Source of the DNA: Hypoxylon rubiginosum
Taxonomy: Eukaryota > Ascomycota > Sordariomycetes > Xylariales > Hypoxylaceae
DNA: 64,000 nucleotides
Reading direction: 5' to 3'
Assembly (NCBI GenBank): GCA_902806565.1
Contig: CADCXA010000015.1
Coordinates: forward strand, 434,001 to 498,000
Part shown: piece after piece, positions 25,031 through 38,435 of the stretch
How positions within the stretch are numbered: the first letter of the stretch is position 1
How the letters are laid out: the number at the start of each line of letters is the position of its first letter
The notes under the pieces: generated by a model
The model's input: only the letters and a program-made list of their open reading frames with translations
Database searches by the model: none
What the model was told of the DNA's origin: nothing
Program-made: the position numbers and the translations under genes

Positions 25031-26334
25031 TCAGGGGCTAGATATACTTCTTGATGTTCAGAGTGTGTTTATGTAACTTGATACGATAGATTGAACTCTG
25101 TGAACTAGTTGCTCCCATCGCAAATTTCTCGTTGGAGCCTCCCCCTTTTTATAGACGCTCATATATAGAGAGAAGACAGCATCGTCCATCTCATCATCTC
25201 ATCTGACAACAGGTTGAGTCCTAACGTTTGAGATTGAAACAGACAAGTGGCATCTTGAAGGCATTCGTCTCAGTCCTCAACTTGATATTCTGTGGTTGTA
25301 ACATTTCCCAAGTGTCATGTGGCCTCTGACGTGTAGTATACGGAATATGTACCATAGCTGTCAGCTATCCATTCGATCGATGCCTAACTATTCATTTCTC
25401 TACTATCCATTTCTTTCACCTCCTTGAGGCTCAGTCCTTAGGTTAACCTACTGCCTGCATATTCCGTCCTGGACTGATGGCGATTCGTAGCTCGCTATCA
25501 CTGGTGTTACTCCACGGGAAAAGCGGCAGGGGGCTTCATCATATGGTATCGGTGGACGGTATTGAGTTCCCAGTGACGCCTACTCCTATCGTGATTTAAC
25601 TATCCGGGGAGGGTCAATATAGTAAGGACTAGTGTTAAGATATACCCCCAATGTTAATGAACTATTTTGATTAGATATTAATAAGGTAAGAATTAGGTCT
25701 TGACTCGTTTGATTCGTCACGAGTTTCATGTCGTGATATATCAAGTTATAGTCGGCGGCCTCTTGAATGCAGCACAGATGGCAATGTTTTCAAGCTCTCT
25801 CGCGAGCCTTCACCTAAAAGACCTTTTGAATCACAAGCTCACATCCGGGTCATGCCAGTCAAGGCGATCGCAAGTGATCACCTAGTCCAATAGTAAAATA
25901 TGCCATCTGGATTACTACCATCCGAATACCTACGGCGCAGCGCGCATCACAGCACGGCAACGTCGAACAAGCACAAAAAAACCGCTACCGACATCTATTG
26001 TCGTTGCCGAGGTATTTGATTTCCCAACTCCGGAAGCCCCATGCAAATCCACTTGTTGGCCGCTCGCCGCAGCAGCAGCTGCGGGAAAGCAAACAGAACA
26101 AAGTTAGGTTAATTTGCCCTCCCCCCTGCGAATGATACATGGCTCGATCAAATCGCATTCCCTAAAACCTGTCCAACCCTGCGAATTCCACCTCGAAAAC
26201 CCGAACGACACGCTTGGTATATGTACCAGCTATTTGTATCCCTTAACTCCGGCGAAAAAAAGACAGTCCGCACGATGGCGTTTATTGTACAGACATTTTC
26301 ATACGCTGGCAACATTGCGAACTGAGGTTGCTCA
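25031..26334. other. Intergenic, 3' of the CAF-1 gene
   Basis: I see no supported gene. Reading frames are short and without motifs. Confidence 0.55.
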
Positions 26335-28592
26335 TCATGGTTTGGGATCCGCAACAGGAGTTGGCGCAATCCGCCGCTTCTTGGGTTGACTAGTGGTTGA
26401 CGCATCATCCTTTTCAGACTCGCTAGCATCCCGTTTGGCGCCGGCGTAAGTGTTCCCGCTATGCGCGGGTGTTTCGGGAGGGGTCGTGATGGGCATGCCC
26501 GTCACCTTACCAGAGTTGGTGGCAGCAATGCTAGGTATGCTTCCGCCTATCAAGGGCGGGTTGTTCATGATCGATATGGATGTCGCAATCGACGATGTCG
26601 AGTTGGATCGTGTAGGCGAAGCAGGACGTCCACCTATAAAGGAAGCTGTGGTTGGGGGAGAAGGTGCTGCAAAGGAAGTAGCCGAGTTGCGATGCTGGTG
26701 ACCAGGGAATGGGGATGGAGGCGCAAACGCCGAGGTTGGCGTAGGTAATGGCGTGGCCTGGCTTGAAGTGGTTGCACCAACCATAGCTGGGATCTTGGTT
26801 CCCATAAGCTCACCCTTGTACTCTTGGCCGAGCTCACCTGGGGCAAACGAAAGAGTCGAGCAAAAGCCATCCGAAGAAGATATAAGAAGCGTTAATCCAT
26901 CACCTGACCTAGAGATTGGTTAGTATTCTATAAAACATTTCAAATAATTTGAAGAAAACGTACCAAGCAAGATCGGTGAATGTAGCTAAATGTAAATTGC
27001 TGACCACAGTGATGGGAGTGGTCTGCTGGGTATCATAGAGAAGAACAGAGTCTTGCGTTGCCACAGCATACACCATGCGATATGGCAACGCGAATGTCGG
27101 CTTGGGTCCCGGTGTCGATGGGCCGGTCTCTAAATTTAAATGCTTAGATGGCGTCGACGACTTCTCGGGGTCTGGCGCTGCAGAAGTTGGCGGCGGAGGG
27201 GGGTCCATCACCGCAGGGGATGGCTTGGAGATGGGCTCTGGAAGAGCGGGGATGGGATCTTCCGCTGAAGACGTGTCAATCGTTATGTGCTTTGTGACCG
27301 GCGGAGTTTGCCTTAGTGTATAAGTTATCGGAGAGCACCTGACGGCAACCGACGGCTTCTTGTGACCAGGAAGGTGAGCAATAGGTGGCTTGTTAATGCC
27401 ACCTCGAGTATAGATGTAAACGGTGTTAATGACTTCGTATGTCGGTCTGGGGCCGTCTGCCTGATGCTGCACCTGGAACTGACCGGCAGGCGTCAGAAGT
27501 AGACTGCCATCAGGAGTGAAGGTCAAGCGCCGGAAGAAAGATGTGAGAGTCTCGTTGGCATAGAGACTGGCATTCTTCATCCCACCAAAGTTCAGACCGT
27601 GGTTTAGCTTCGGAGACGGTTCGATTGGCATCACCGCCGGTAGAGGCAATGACGGTGCTGGAGACACAGACCGGCGGGACGAGAAAGAAGATCGTCTACT
27701 GTGGCTGTAAACAGACGGAGGGTTCATCGGAAGAGGTACAGATTGCGGCGTCCCTGGCGCAGAAAGTACCGGTGATCCAATAGAAGCACTAGGCGTGTCG
27801 ACCGCAGCTGCAAGTTGGGATCGGTAGCCCATGTCAGGGGGCGCCGGGCTATTGGACGAAATGCGTCTAGGAGGAAGATCAGCCTTAGCGTGGCTGGCAA
27901 TCTTGGTTGTCTTCTCATCGTGGCTAGTAAGAGCATATTGTCCATCTTTCGTCTTGAGCGAGTAGATATGGACTGAGCGATCCGACGACTGTGTTGCGAT
28001 GTATTCGTTCAAGGGATCCCACGCGACACCTTGAACGTAGTGGCTGTGCTCGGCTATCTGTCTAATAAGGACGCCTGTAAAGAAGTTAGCATGGTGGCTA
28101 CAGCACGCCGAAGAAGGAATGCCAATACGCACCGGTGCCAGCGTTATATATCCGAGCGACGTTGTCCATGCTTCCAATTATAAAATAGGTGGCATCTGGA
28201 GACCATGCTAGATCGTATATTTCGGATCCGGTAGGGCGAAACATGTGCCTGGTACGCCACGTCTCCTTATCTTCGAGCCCCTCGTTCCCGAATGTAGTCG
28301 GGTTGTGGCTTTCGCTGGGAACCCATAGAATGACGTTACCATCATCTCCGGCAGAAGCAAGAGTCTCGCCCTTGGGAGCCCATCTTACGACGTTGACGGC
28401 CTGGGTGTGTTTGGCGAGGGTCGAAAGATATTCGACCTTGCGATTCTCGCCTTCTCCGTCGACCTTCCAGACACGAACATTGTTGTCCCCTCCTCCGGTT
28501 GCTAGCCTTCCTTTGCCGTGAGGTTCGAAATGGGTAGAGTAGATGGGGGCATTTTTATCATGCCAATTGATGATCAAAGGTGTCGACCTCAT
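26335..28592 (-). CDS. cac2: Chromatin assembly factor 1 middle subunit (Cac2 / p60), WD40 protein
   Basis: Three exons (28592-28133, 28074-26964, 26908-26335) give 714 residues. Introns are 58 nt (GTGCGT..AG) and 55 nt (GTACGT..AG). The N terminus reads MRSTPLIINWHDKNAPIYS and continues into WD40 repeats such as GGGDNNVRVWKV, SAGDDGNVILW, GSMDNVARIYN and SSDRSVHIYSL. That N terminus is characteristic of the Cac2/HIR1 group. The last third is Ser/Pro/Thr-rich and disordered with a KKRR basic stretch near the end, a likely nuclear signal. By family it acts with the large and small CAF-1 subunits to deposit H3-H4 on newly replicated DNA. HIR1 is the main alternative, but the length and the absence of a long C-terminal Hira domain favour Cac2. 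A GTCGCA-type hexamer repeat (about 28636-28670) lies in its 5' leader. Confidence 0.9.
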
Positions 28593-31500
28593 GGTGACGG
28601 TTCCGTGAGAGACATGAGACTCTATCGGTTTGTAGTCGTAGTCGCAGTCGCAGTCGCAATCGTAATCGAGTAGCAGGAAAGCTGACGAGAATTCCGAGAC
28701 GTATGTGAGTAGAGGGGAGGGGAGGGGAGGGTGAAATTGGGAATAGAAACGGGCGAGGCTGCTTTAAGTACCTAGGTAGGCTCTCGAGTTTGCTGGGTGG
28801 TGGGTGGTGGGAAATCCTAATGGAAGTTAATCGAGTCAATTAGGTAGAGAGATGGTGTCGAGAGGCTTATGCCAATGCACGTGTCAGATGTGGAATTGAG
28901 GGCGGGAGGCTCCCGAGTTTGCGGATGTGCGTTTGTCAGTTGAAATGAAGGTTGTTAACGACAGAAAGTGTGCAAGCCTCGAGTTGGCTAAAGGTTGCAC
29001 GTGTGAGGTTAAACAGTCCAAGTTGAAGTTCGAACCTAAGAAGCTTAGCTGGAATTACGGTTCAATTAGTGGCCGTGCAGGGGACCCCCGGACGGGATTT
29101 TTTGTTCTTGGTCGCGGCTCGTTTGGTTTGGGGTAGGCTGGTACCTAAGACAGGCAACCTAAGACAGGCAAGACAGACACGACAGGCACCTCCTCTTTCA
29201 GCTGCAGGGCTCCGGAGGGCTGGTTACTGGTAAATTGCAACTTTTGCCTGTAGTATCTCAACCTTGAAAGTACCAACATAAAGTAAAGTAGTTGAGAATC
29301 TTGCAGGTGATTGGATGTCTCTACTTCTACTAACTTTACTATAGGCACCTATTCATTCAGTTGAATTCAAATTGAGTCCGGCATTCCATGTGGATTAGGG
29401 GGATTGGTAGGATCGTAAAACAACGATGCACTTTCAGTTCCTTCGGGTCGAGCACGAATCAAGTGGAGGAGTAATGTAATGCTTGGTACGATTTGGAACA
29501 TCTTATCTATAGATTTCTGTTGAAATCATTACATAGTACTTCGTACACGGCCAGGTCTAAAACGTGGGTAGGATCATCTCATGTATGGACTATGGACGTT
29601 GTACTTCGTAGAAGTTTGCAATCTACGTTACAAGTTCATATAAACGCGTCTAGGCGCGTTTGCTCCGCCAGGCCAATCACGAAATCGCTCCAAGATTTCG
29701 CTTAAATGCCCCTATACCAATTGAACTTCAATACGATTAGCCTGGTATCTGGGTATAAGTAGAGCAAACAGTCCATGTTGCCGTATACATACTTCAATAC
29801 TCTCATATATACCAACCTCATAACCGTACCCGATAATCATGCAGTAAGCGCATGCATTAGCGCCCTAAAATGGCTTCTAGAGACTCTAGAGACCGTGTTC
29901 GAGATTTGGAACAACCTCTAAGGTTATATATCTATACTTTGACACCCTTCTAGGAATCATCCCAAGTTTCACCATTGGTAGATTCTTATATTAGAAGCTC
30001 ACCCTGCGGCAGTAACAACTGTACCTGAATAGCTTCTGAGGTGTTGTACGAGTCAAGAGCCTGGAATGTAACTAGGTATAGACCGAATGCGTCGAGTTAA
30101 TGATATAAACTGCTACGCTCACCGTGGGCAAAGCTAAAGGACCCTATAACGAATTACACACTAGATTGGTAAGTTTGACGGTGGTGTTCCTTGTTTGTAA
30201 GGTGGTTATATGAAGCTAGAATCAGAGTTCTTTACTTGCGAAGTTGCGCTCCTCTTAGATATCTTAACGTTCATATGCCGACGCCCTGCATCGATCTCGA
30301 GCAAGGTCCATGTTTTTCTAGGCTCATTCCTATCTCTAGATTGTTATTGCTGTCTCCTTATGCACTAAAGTTGTCGAACCGCATGTAATTAATACGAGTG
30401 AATAATACAATTGCCCGCGATGCAATTTACACGCCGGACGGATAACGATACGTTGTCGTTTCGTTTCGTTGGACACGAATTGGCGGCTCATCCGTCGTGA
30501 GCTTTTACGCTGCCGCCAGAACTACCTCTATCAACACCTCAACTCTGCGATCGACTGATCTCGAAATCCTGAAACGGCCAACCTCACTGCTTTTAAACTT
30601 CCAGTCATCCGATCACGGCTTAGTACCCATGTACTGGACGAGAAAATCGAGGGCTTTAGCGGGCTAGGCGAAGTCGTAAATGGAGTTCTCGTCAGCACTA
30701 ACTCATATGAGCCGTCCGGTTCGCGATGTAACGTTTATTGGTCGCTTGCTGGGGGGGTTTTGCTGGGGTTGCAGGATTATCAACAACTGGCGGAAAAGAA
30801 GCAATGCGAACGGACCATTATCGCCCATGAATCCAACCGCAAAGGCGGTGTGATGAAGTCCACATGTAAAAGTCGGGTATGTCTAGCAGTAACTATCATT
30901 GGTTGCTCACCGTCTTCGACCAGATAGGTATCGACTAGTATCAACCGATATGCTACGAACCTGTTACCTCCCTGCCTCTCTGGGTATCTTCGCCAATCTG
31001 GGGAAAAGTCACTTGATCGGGCGCATTTGTGAAACGAACCTGTATGGGTTCTTGATGCATGGAAATATGAGGTGCAGAGACCAATCATCGATTAGGAACT
31101 CCGTCGAAACAGTACGATCAGAAGCTGCCTTTGGCAACCCCCAGTATATTCGAGAAGCGGATGCCGCTGCCGGATGACTGCACCGTTGTCTCCGTCACCT
31201 GCTAGCGAGCCCGCAAGCCCACAGTGAACCAGCTACCTAATACGCTATGGTTTAGCTGACGTGATGCTCCCTGCTTGCGCTACTTTGCTGCTAGTAACGA
31301 CTTATAAGTGACAAGTGACAAGTGACAAGGTAATCTACGCTACTATACGATGTCCCCCTTTGTTGGCGTCTGGGCATGCTCGATATCGAGGTCGAGGTCA
31401 AAGTTGTCTTTGTGTTGCCCGACTCCGAGTCCGGCGAAATCGAAATCTTGGAGCTTTGGGGGTATCGAAGTTTCCGGCCACTAAACCCATGACTTTGACA

Positions 31501-33355
31501 TCTACGGCACAGTTTACCTTGGCGCATATCGCATACAGTCAAATGCCCCGCCAACCCGCATCACCAAATTCCCGGTTCGACAATTAACCTACCAGGTAGC
31601 TTTAGCGTATTAGTCTTACACTCCCGAGAATTCCCTGTAACGCACGCGCATACCACATACCGCATACCACATACTGCATACCGTACGCCCAAGTTACATA
31701 GTAATGTAATTTCTTTTCGAACGTCGAGTTGAAGGGTTACATGTATGTTCCGCATGTAAGCTGACGCGGATCTTGTCGAGAAGATGGGCTCTTTTTTATG
31801 CACGCATCTGATCATCTGCTATATTTCTCCCTACTTATTATCTCCTGCTCTTGTAAGCTGGATACGAAAAGTAACAAAGTCTTTGATACAGACAGACACA
31901 GACACAGACAAGCTAATCCCCTCCTGGGGCTGCTTGGTTGGAAACACAGACTACAGTATCCGCACGAGGGAAGAGATGAGCTAGGGACTTGTCAAACCGT
32001 CGGACTGTCGGATATTACATTACACGTAACAGTATATTCAACTACATGTAGGTAAAGTATATGCAGCAAAGCTCCACCATGGCGAACTTTTTCATCTACG
32101 ACATACACCATACATACCTAGGTAGGTTGATGTAGGTATACTGCTATAGTATGTCGTGACTCGTACTTCACAGCAGCCGTTGCTAACCACTACCCTGATC
32201 AAGCCACCACCACAATGACACAGTCGTTAGAGTCACCTCGACTTGTAATCTTAGCTAACGGCTCGATACCCAGATACCTTACTAGGCTTACAACACCCAG
32301 TACATAGTATACACCTTCTCATTCTGGATACAGGCTAACTGAACCAATGTGACGACCTAGATCCTTCTGCCGGAAGGTCCCTGGAAAGGTCCCTTAACCC
32401 CACCGTCTATCACCCGTCACCCGTCACCTTACGGAATAGCCCACCGACTATTATCTATCATCATCAACTTGCTTTTTGGTCACCGTATACCTTCGTCAGA
32501 CCGACAAAAGCTCGCTCACTAATAACACACATATACACACACGCCATTTTTATTTCGTACGCCGTTTTCTGACCTTGACCGTGCCACTCACACCGACAGG
32601 GAAAAAAAAAAAAAAAAAAAGAGAAGCGAACGCAAAGCTTTGATGGGATTTCATACCCGTCGAAAGCCCGTATCCTCCTTTCATCTAACCCCCCCTGGTG
32701 GGGCAAAAGGCAGGACATCGTGCCCCTTATGTACAAGTTTCTTAGTTCGGACGAATCGGGATCGGCCTATCGTACGAACCCACCTCTAGGCTCTGGCAAG
32801 GGACACAGAATAGATGAGTCTAGGACTCGCTGCCGCTGCCGGGGGAGAGTGGCCAACTTAGTTACCAACGTACATGGGGTTTTCCTATTATGAGTCCCCT
32901 CCTCCCGCGTCTCGGGTCCTCCTCCGTCATGTTAGAGAAAGAAAAAAAAAGGGCTACCACATATGAGTCAACCGGCCAGCCGTTTGCAAAAGGCCTTTTC
33001 CCGTTCCCAATGATCCACGCCAGGGGATTGGATCCAGTTTGCTGCCTCACCCATTGCTAGCCAATGACGTGTAATTCATCCCTAGTCCTCATTTCTTTTC
33101 CTTAGGTATATTCATTCAACGCGAAATTCTTCTACCCTCGAGCCGTATACCTCTAAGGAAACTTTTTTTTTTGGGTTCCTCCTTAGGTTCAAATGGTTTG
33201 CGGTTTAATTTGAAAAAAAAAAATCCCCATCTGAAGACTCGCCGTGCTTCTTCTCCCCATCCTCGCGCTGCTCCTCTGCGAGTATTTGGGTGCGCCAACT
33301 ACCGCTCATATCCCCTAGCTCTAGAGTGTCGACCAGTACATTTAATATCGCCGAT
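28593..33355. other. 4.8-kb gene-poor region between divergent genes
   Basis: No gene could be supported. It contains TACCTAGGTA palindromes at 28769-28778 and 32115-32124, an AAGTGAC tandem near 31305-31328, a CATACCACATAC-type repeat near 31645-31675, and a poly-A tract at 32602-32620. It must hold the promoters of the CAF-1 gene (left) and the ABC transporter (right). Confidence 0.55.
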
Positions 33356-36177
33356 ATGTCTGACGACGCAGTAGTCCTAGTAACCTCGGCTGTTGGCCTG
33401 GGGATCGTCGCAGCGTCATCCCTCCCTGCCGTTCTGAATCTCGGTAGACTACGTAGCCGTGGGTCAAAGTTCGCGACCGGAGTCTATGAGGATAAAGATG
33501 GCAAGAGTACGCCTGATGCCGTCGGAGCGTTTAGTGCAAAGGTTCCCAAGGCCGCCGTACTCCTCTTCTCGCTGGTCGGTCTTGGCCTATCTATCACGCT
33601 TGCTGTGATCGCGACGCTGGGCCGGCCCGGTGTAGGAGGCGGCTTGTTTCTAGAGAATTGGTTGGACGTTATAATCTGGGTAAGCTTACTGTTACACATA
33701 AAAAGCTACTAATCCTATTAGATTACTGACATATTCACGTTACACGTGTTCGCAGGCTCTCCTAACCTTGCAAGCACTCTGCGTCGCATCTAGTCGGGAC
33801 TCGGTCACCGCTTACGATCTAGGACTCTGGTCTTTCTTTTCTTGTCTTGTTCTGACTGCAGTTCTCGCCATACAAGATAACGACGTAGCCCTACTTCTAC
33901 TAAAGCAGGGCGCCAACGGGATTTTCGCCCTACGTGTCGTGGAAATAGTTGCCGCCGTCTGTCTCGCCATTGCCAGCTTATCCATTCCTCGACGGCCTGA
34001 TGTATTCCACCAAGGCCAGCCGGTCGACAGATTATATACCGAATCGGCATGGAGCCGCTACAACTGGAGCTGGCCTGCTTACCTGCTTCGCCAGGCTGGC
34101 AAGAAGAATAACCTTGACTTAGAGGACCTCCCTAGACCGGATCACTACACGAGAAGCAAGGAGACGACCGCCGATTGGGAAAGCCGTAACTTCACAGGTC
34201 CGCTTTGGATTTCTATCATAGCCGCTCACAAGTGGCTTTTTGCACTCCAATGGTTACTGACCTTTTTCACCGCATTCCTGAACCTGGCGCCCCAGTGGGT
34301 TGTTTTGCAATTGCTCAATCTCTTAGAACGACAGCAGAACCACGAGCGCCTTGGCTACGAAGCTTGGGTATGGGTCATCTTGATTGCCGTAGCCCTCCTT
34401 ATTCAGCAATGGGTTGAGTCGTACGTCTACTGGCTATCATGGGCGCAACTATCCGTACCCATTCGCGCCCAACTCTCAGCGCTTATCTTCCAGAAATCGA
34501 TGAGGCGCAAGGACGTCAAAGAAGCCAGCAAGAAAAAGGAGGCTTCTTCGAGTTCAACTGAGCCGAATATCGCCGGGCCGATAGGAGAAGCAACAACTGC
34601 TGACAGGCCGGATGTCAACGAGATCGAAGAGGAGGATGAGGCCGAGCAGATCAAGAAGAGCAAGCAGAGTACCGTCAATCTCATCGGCGTCGATGCCAAG
34701 CGCATAGCGGACTTCGCCGCATTCAACAACATATTCCCCGGGAGCTTGTGCAAACTGATCGTCTCGCTGGCTTTTCTTTTGGAACTCCTTGGATGGCAGG
34801 CGCTCGTCGCTGGTTTCTCGACTATGTTAGCCGTTATGCCTGTTAATATCTACTTCTCAAAGCGATATTCGGAGGCGCAAGACCGCCTAATGAAGGTCCG
34901 GGACGAGAAGATGGAAGTGGTTTCAGAGGCTCTCCAAGGAATCCGCCAGATCAAATTCTCCGCCCTCGAGCCGCAGTGGGAGAAGAAGATCGGCGAGGTC
35001 CGAGAACGGGAATTGACATGCGTATGGAGCGCCTTCACGAACGACGTCATGCTCATCGGGTGCTGGATTACGAGCCCGGTTCTGCTCGCTGCCGTTTCCC
35101 TCGCCGTCTACGCAACCTTGCACGGCACTCTTACTCCTTCGGTCGCCTTTGTCAGTCTCGGCGTCTTCAAGGCCCTCGAAGTTACACTGTCTGTCATTCC
35201 CGAGCTGACGACGGATCTTGTCGACGCCTGGGTCTCCGTAAAGCGGATGGACGCTTATCTACAAGGCGCCGAGATCTCCAAGATTACCAAGGAGGCGGAT
35301 GAGGTTACATTCGACGATGCGTCGATCGCCTGGCCGTCCGACAGCCAAGAGGAGGATCCCGACAGGTTCGTCTTACGGGATATCAACATTACCTTCCCCA
35401 AGGGCGAACTGTCGATTATATCCGGAAAAACAGGAAGCGGGAAGAGCTTACTGCTGGCAGCTATCCTGGGCGAAATCGACATTCTAGGCGGATCCATCAG
35501 CGTCCCCCGAGCGCCGGCCGAGCGGCACGATGCGAAAGCGAACGGAGGCAATTGGATTATTCCCGGTGCCATCGCGTTTGTCGCGCAAATACCGTGGATC
35601 GAGAACGCGACCGTAAAAGAGAACATCCTATTCGGTCTACCGTATGACAAGGAGCGCTACAGCAAGACGGTCGAAGTCTGCGCCCTGACGAAGGACATGG
35701 AGATGTTCAGCGATGGAGAGAACACAGAAATCGGCGCTAATGGTATTAATTTGAGCGGTGGACAGAAATGGCGAATCACGTAAGTGGAATACCCCTTTAA
35801 TTTTCAGCCTGACCAACATGGCTCGCATTACTTGGTTGTAATTGTCATCCAAAAATGCCTTCAAATTCCTAGCTAGTTACTACCTAGTTGCTAACTCGAT
35901 TTCTGTAGCCTTGCCCGAGCGATTTATTCCCGTGCGGGCATACTCGTTCTCGACGACATCTTCAGCGCAGTCGATGCGCACGTCGGCCGCCACATATTCG
36001 AGAAATGCCTGACCGGCGAGCTCGGCGTCGGCCGAACCCGAATCCTGGTCACGCACCACGTGGCCCTGTGCGAGCCCAAGACCAAGTACCTCGTCGAGCT
36101 GGGCGACGGCCGCGTGCTGAACGAGGGCCTCGTGTCGGACCTGGAGCTGACGGGCACGCTGCAGCAGATCAAGAGCC

Positions 36178-36208
<31 letters not shown>

Positions 36209-38435
36209 GGCCGACCAGGAGATCCAGGACGACGAGGGGGGGTCGACGGCTATCAACTCCGAGGAGACGTCCCAGCTGGACGGCGAACCCGACGGCGGCG
36301 AGCCCCTCGCCAAGGTGCCCTCGAAGGCGCAGGCCCGCAAGTTCGTCGAGGAGGAGGCGCGGGAGAAGGGCGCCGTCAAGGGGAAGGTGTACAGCGCTTA
36401 CCTGAAGCACAGCGGGCCCTGGTGGTTCTGGGCCGCCGTCGTATTCCTCTTCTTCTTCGTGCAAGCCCTGACCGTGGGGCGCTCGTGGTGGCTGCGGATA
36501 TGGACGGGATCGTACAGCGAAGAGCAGCCGCAAGGTATCGAGGCGCAGACGGGGAAGCAGACGTATGCTTACCAGTTCACACTGCAGCACTTCACGATGG
36601 GTAGCAGCATGGTCCGTCCGATGACCAAGTCGGAACATAGCCTGGGCTTCTATCTGGGCGTCTACGTTTTCCTCTCCACTTTCACCTCGATCGTCTCGAC
36701 GTACCGCTTCTACTACGTGTTCCGCGGCTCGGTGCGCGCCTCGAGACAGCTCTTCGCCAAGCTCAACTTCGTGGTGCTCCGGGCACCGCTCCGGTGGCTG
36801 GATACGGTCCCTCTCGGTAGGATCTTGAACCGGTTTACCTCGGACTTCCACTCGGTCGATACTCACATGGCGTACTCGCTGGCGTTCGCGGCTAGCGCAT
36901 TTCTGAACCTCCTAGGCGTCGTCGTCGCCGGCTTGTTCGTCTCGCCCATCATTATCATCATGGCATTCTTCCTTCTCTTAATCTGCGCGTTCTACGCCGT
37001 CCGCTATCTTCAGGGGGCCCGGCCGGTCAAGCGCCTCGAGTCGATTACGAAGTCTCCGGTATTCGAGCAGTTCGGATCGGCCCTGACGGGCGTCCAGACC
37101 ATCAGGTCGTTCGACAAGTCCCAGACGTACGTCGAGCGCATGTACAAGAAGCTGGACGACTGGACGGTGGCGACCTGGCACCTCTGGCTGTTCATCCGCT
37201 GGATGGCCTGGCGGATGTCGGTGGTGGGCAGCTTCTTCGCCTCGTTCGTCGCGATCCTCATCATCCTGGCCCCGGACATCGACGCGGCGCTCGCCGGCTT
37301 CGGGATGGCGTTCGCGCTCGAGTTCTCGGGCCACGTCATGTGGACGATCCGGCACTACGCCAACGTCGAGCTCGAGATGAACGCGGCGGAGCGGATCGTC
37401 GAGTACACGGAGCTGCCGACGGAGAGCCTCGAGGGGAAGAGCCCGCCGGCGGCCTGGCCCACCGAGGGGCGCGTCGAGGTGGACGACCTCGTGGTGAGCT
37501 ACGCCGAGGACCTTCCCCCCGTCCTCAAGGGCCTCAGCTTCGCCGTCGAGCGCAACGAGCGCGTCGGCGTCGTCGGGCGCACCGGCGCCGGCAAGTCGTC
37601 CCTGACCCTCGCGCTCTTCCGCTTCCTCGAGGCGCGGTCCGGCAGTATTCGTATTGACGGCCTGGACATCGCCAAGATCCGGCTGCACGACCTGCGCAGC
37701 CGCCTGGCCATCATCCCGCAGGACCCGGTCCTCTTCAGCGGCACCGTGCGCTCGAACCTCGACCCCTTCGACGACCACACCGACGCCGAGCTCTTCGACT
37801 CGCTGGCGCGCGTACACCTCGTCTCCGAAGACGAGCACGTGAGCGGGGAGGTGAACGCTAACGGTAACAGCAACAGCAGCGAACCCGCATCAGACGTACC
37901 CGCCATCGCCGTGACCGGAACATCGACACCCACATCAACAACATCGACAGCACCCACAAAGAAGAACAAGAACACCAACATATTCCGGAACCTCCAATCG
38001 CCCATCTCGGAGGGCGGCCTGAACCTGTCGCAGGGGCAGCGGCAGCTGCTCTGCCTGGCGCGGGCGATCGTGTCGCGGCCCAAGGTGATGGTGCTGGACG
38101 AGGCGACGAGCGCCGTCGACATGGCGACGGACGCGCTGATCCAGCGCAGCATCCGCGAGGAGTTCGGCGGCAGCACCCTGATCGTCATCGCCCACCGCCT
38201 CAGCACCATCGCCGACTTCGACCGCATCCTCGTCCTGAGCGACGGCCGCGTCGCCGAGTTCGGGACGCCTAGGGAGCTTTGGGAGCTTAGGAAGAGCGGT
38301 GGTGGTGGTGATGAGGAGGAAGGAGATGGCGAAGGGGAAGGGAAAGGGGAAGAAGAAATGGGCATGTTCCGCGCCATGTGCGAGCAGAGCGGCGAGAAGG
38401 AACATCTTAGGCGGATCGTATACGGGGAGGCTTGA
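33356..38435 (+). CDS. ABCC (MRP-type) full-length ABC transporter
   Basis: Three exons (33356-33679, 33756-35779, 35909-38435) give 1624 residues. Introns are 76 nt (phase 0) and 129 nt (phase 2, with a CTAAC branch site). The layout is an N-terminal hydrophobic TMD0, TMD1, NBD1, TMD2 and NBD2. NBD1 has Walker A GKTGSGKS (about 664), signature LSGGQKWRIT (about 773) and Walker B LVLDDIFSAVD. The Asp in place of the catalytic Glu is normal for NBD1 of MRPs. NBD2 has GRTGAGKS (about 1339), LSQGQRQ (about 1487) and the catalytic LDEATS. Two disordered insertions stand out: a Gln run (9 codons, 36181-36207) after NBD1, and a Ser/Thr/Asn-rich insert of about 50 residues inside NBD2 before its signature. 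Family members export conjugates, toxicants or bile-acid-like substrates at the vacuole or plasma membrane; the substrate cannot be told here. The ATG at 33356 gives the hydrophobic N terminus. Confidence 0.94.

Noticed and set aside
28960..29045. Possible tRNA (A-box-like TGGCTAAAGG and GTTCGAACC)
   Set aside because: T-stem pairing fails at the third base pair and no acceptor stem is found.
35880..37838. Long minus-strand frames opposite the ABC transporter
   Set aside because: They are antisense shadows caused by high third-position G+C; the plus strand has both NBDs.
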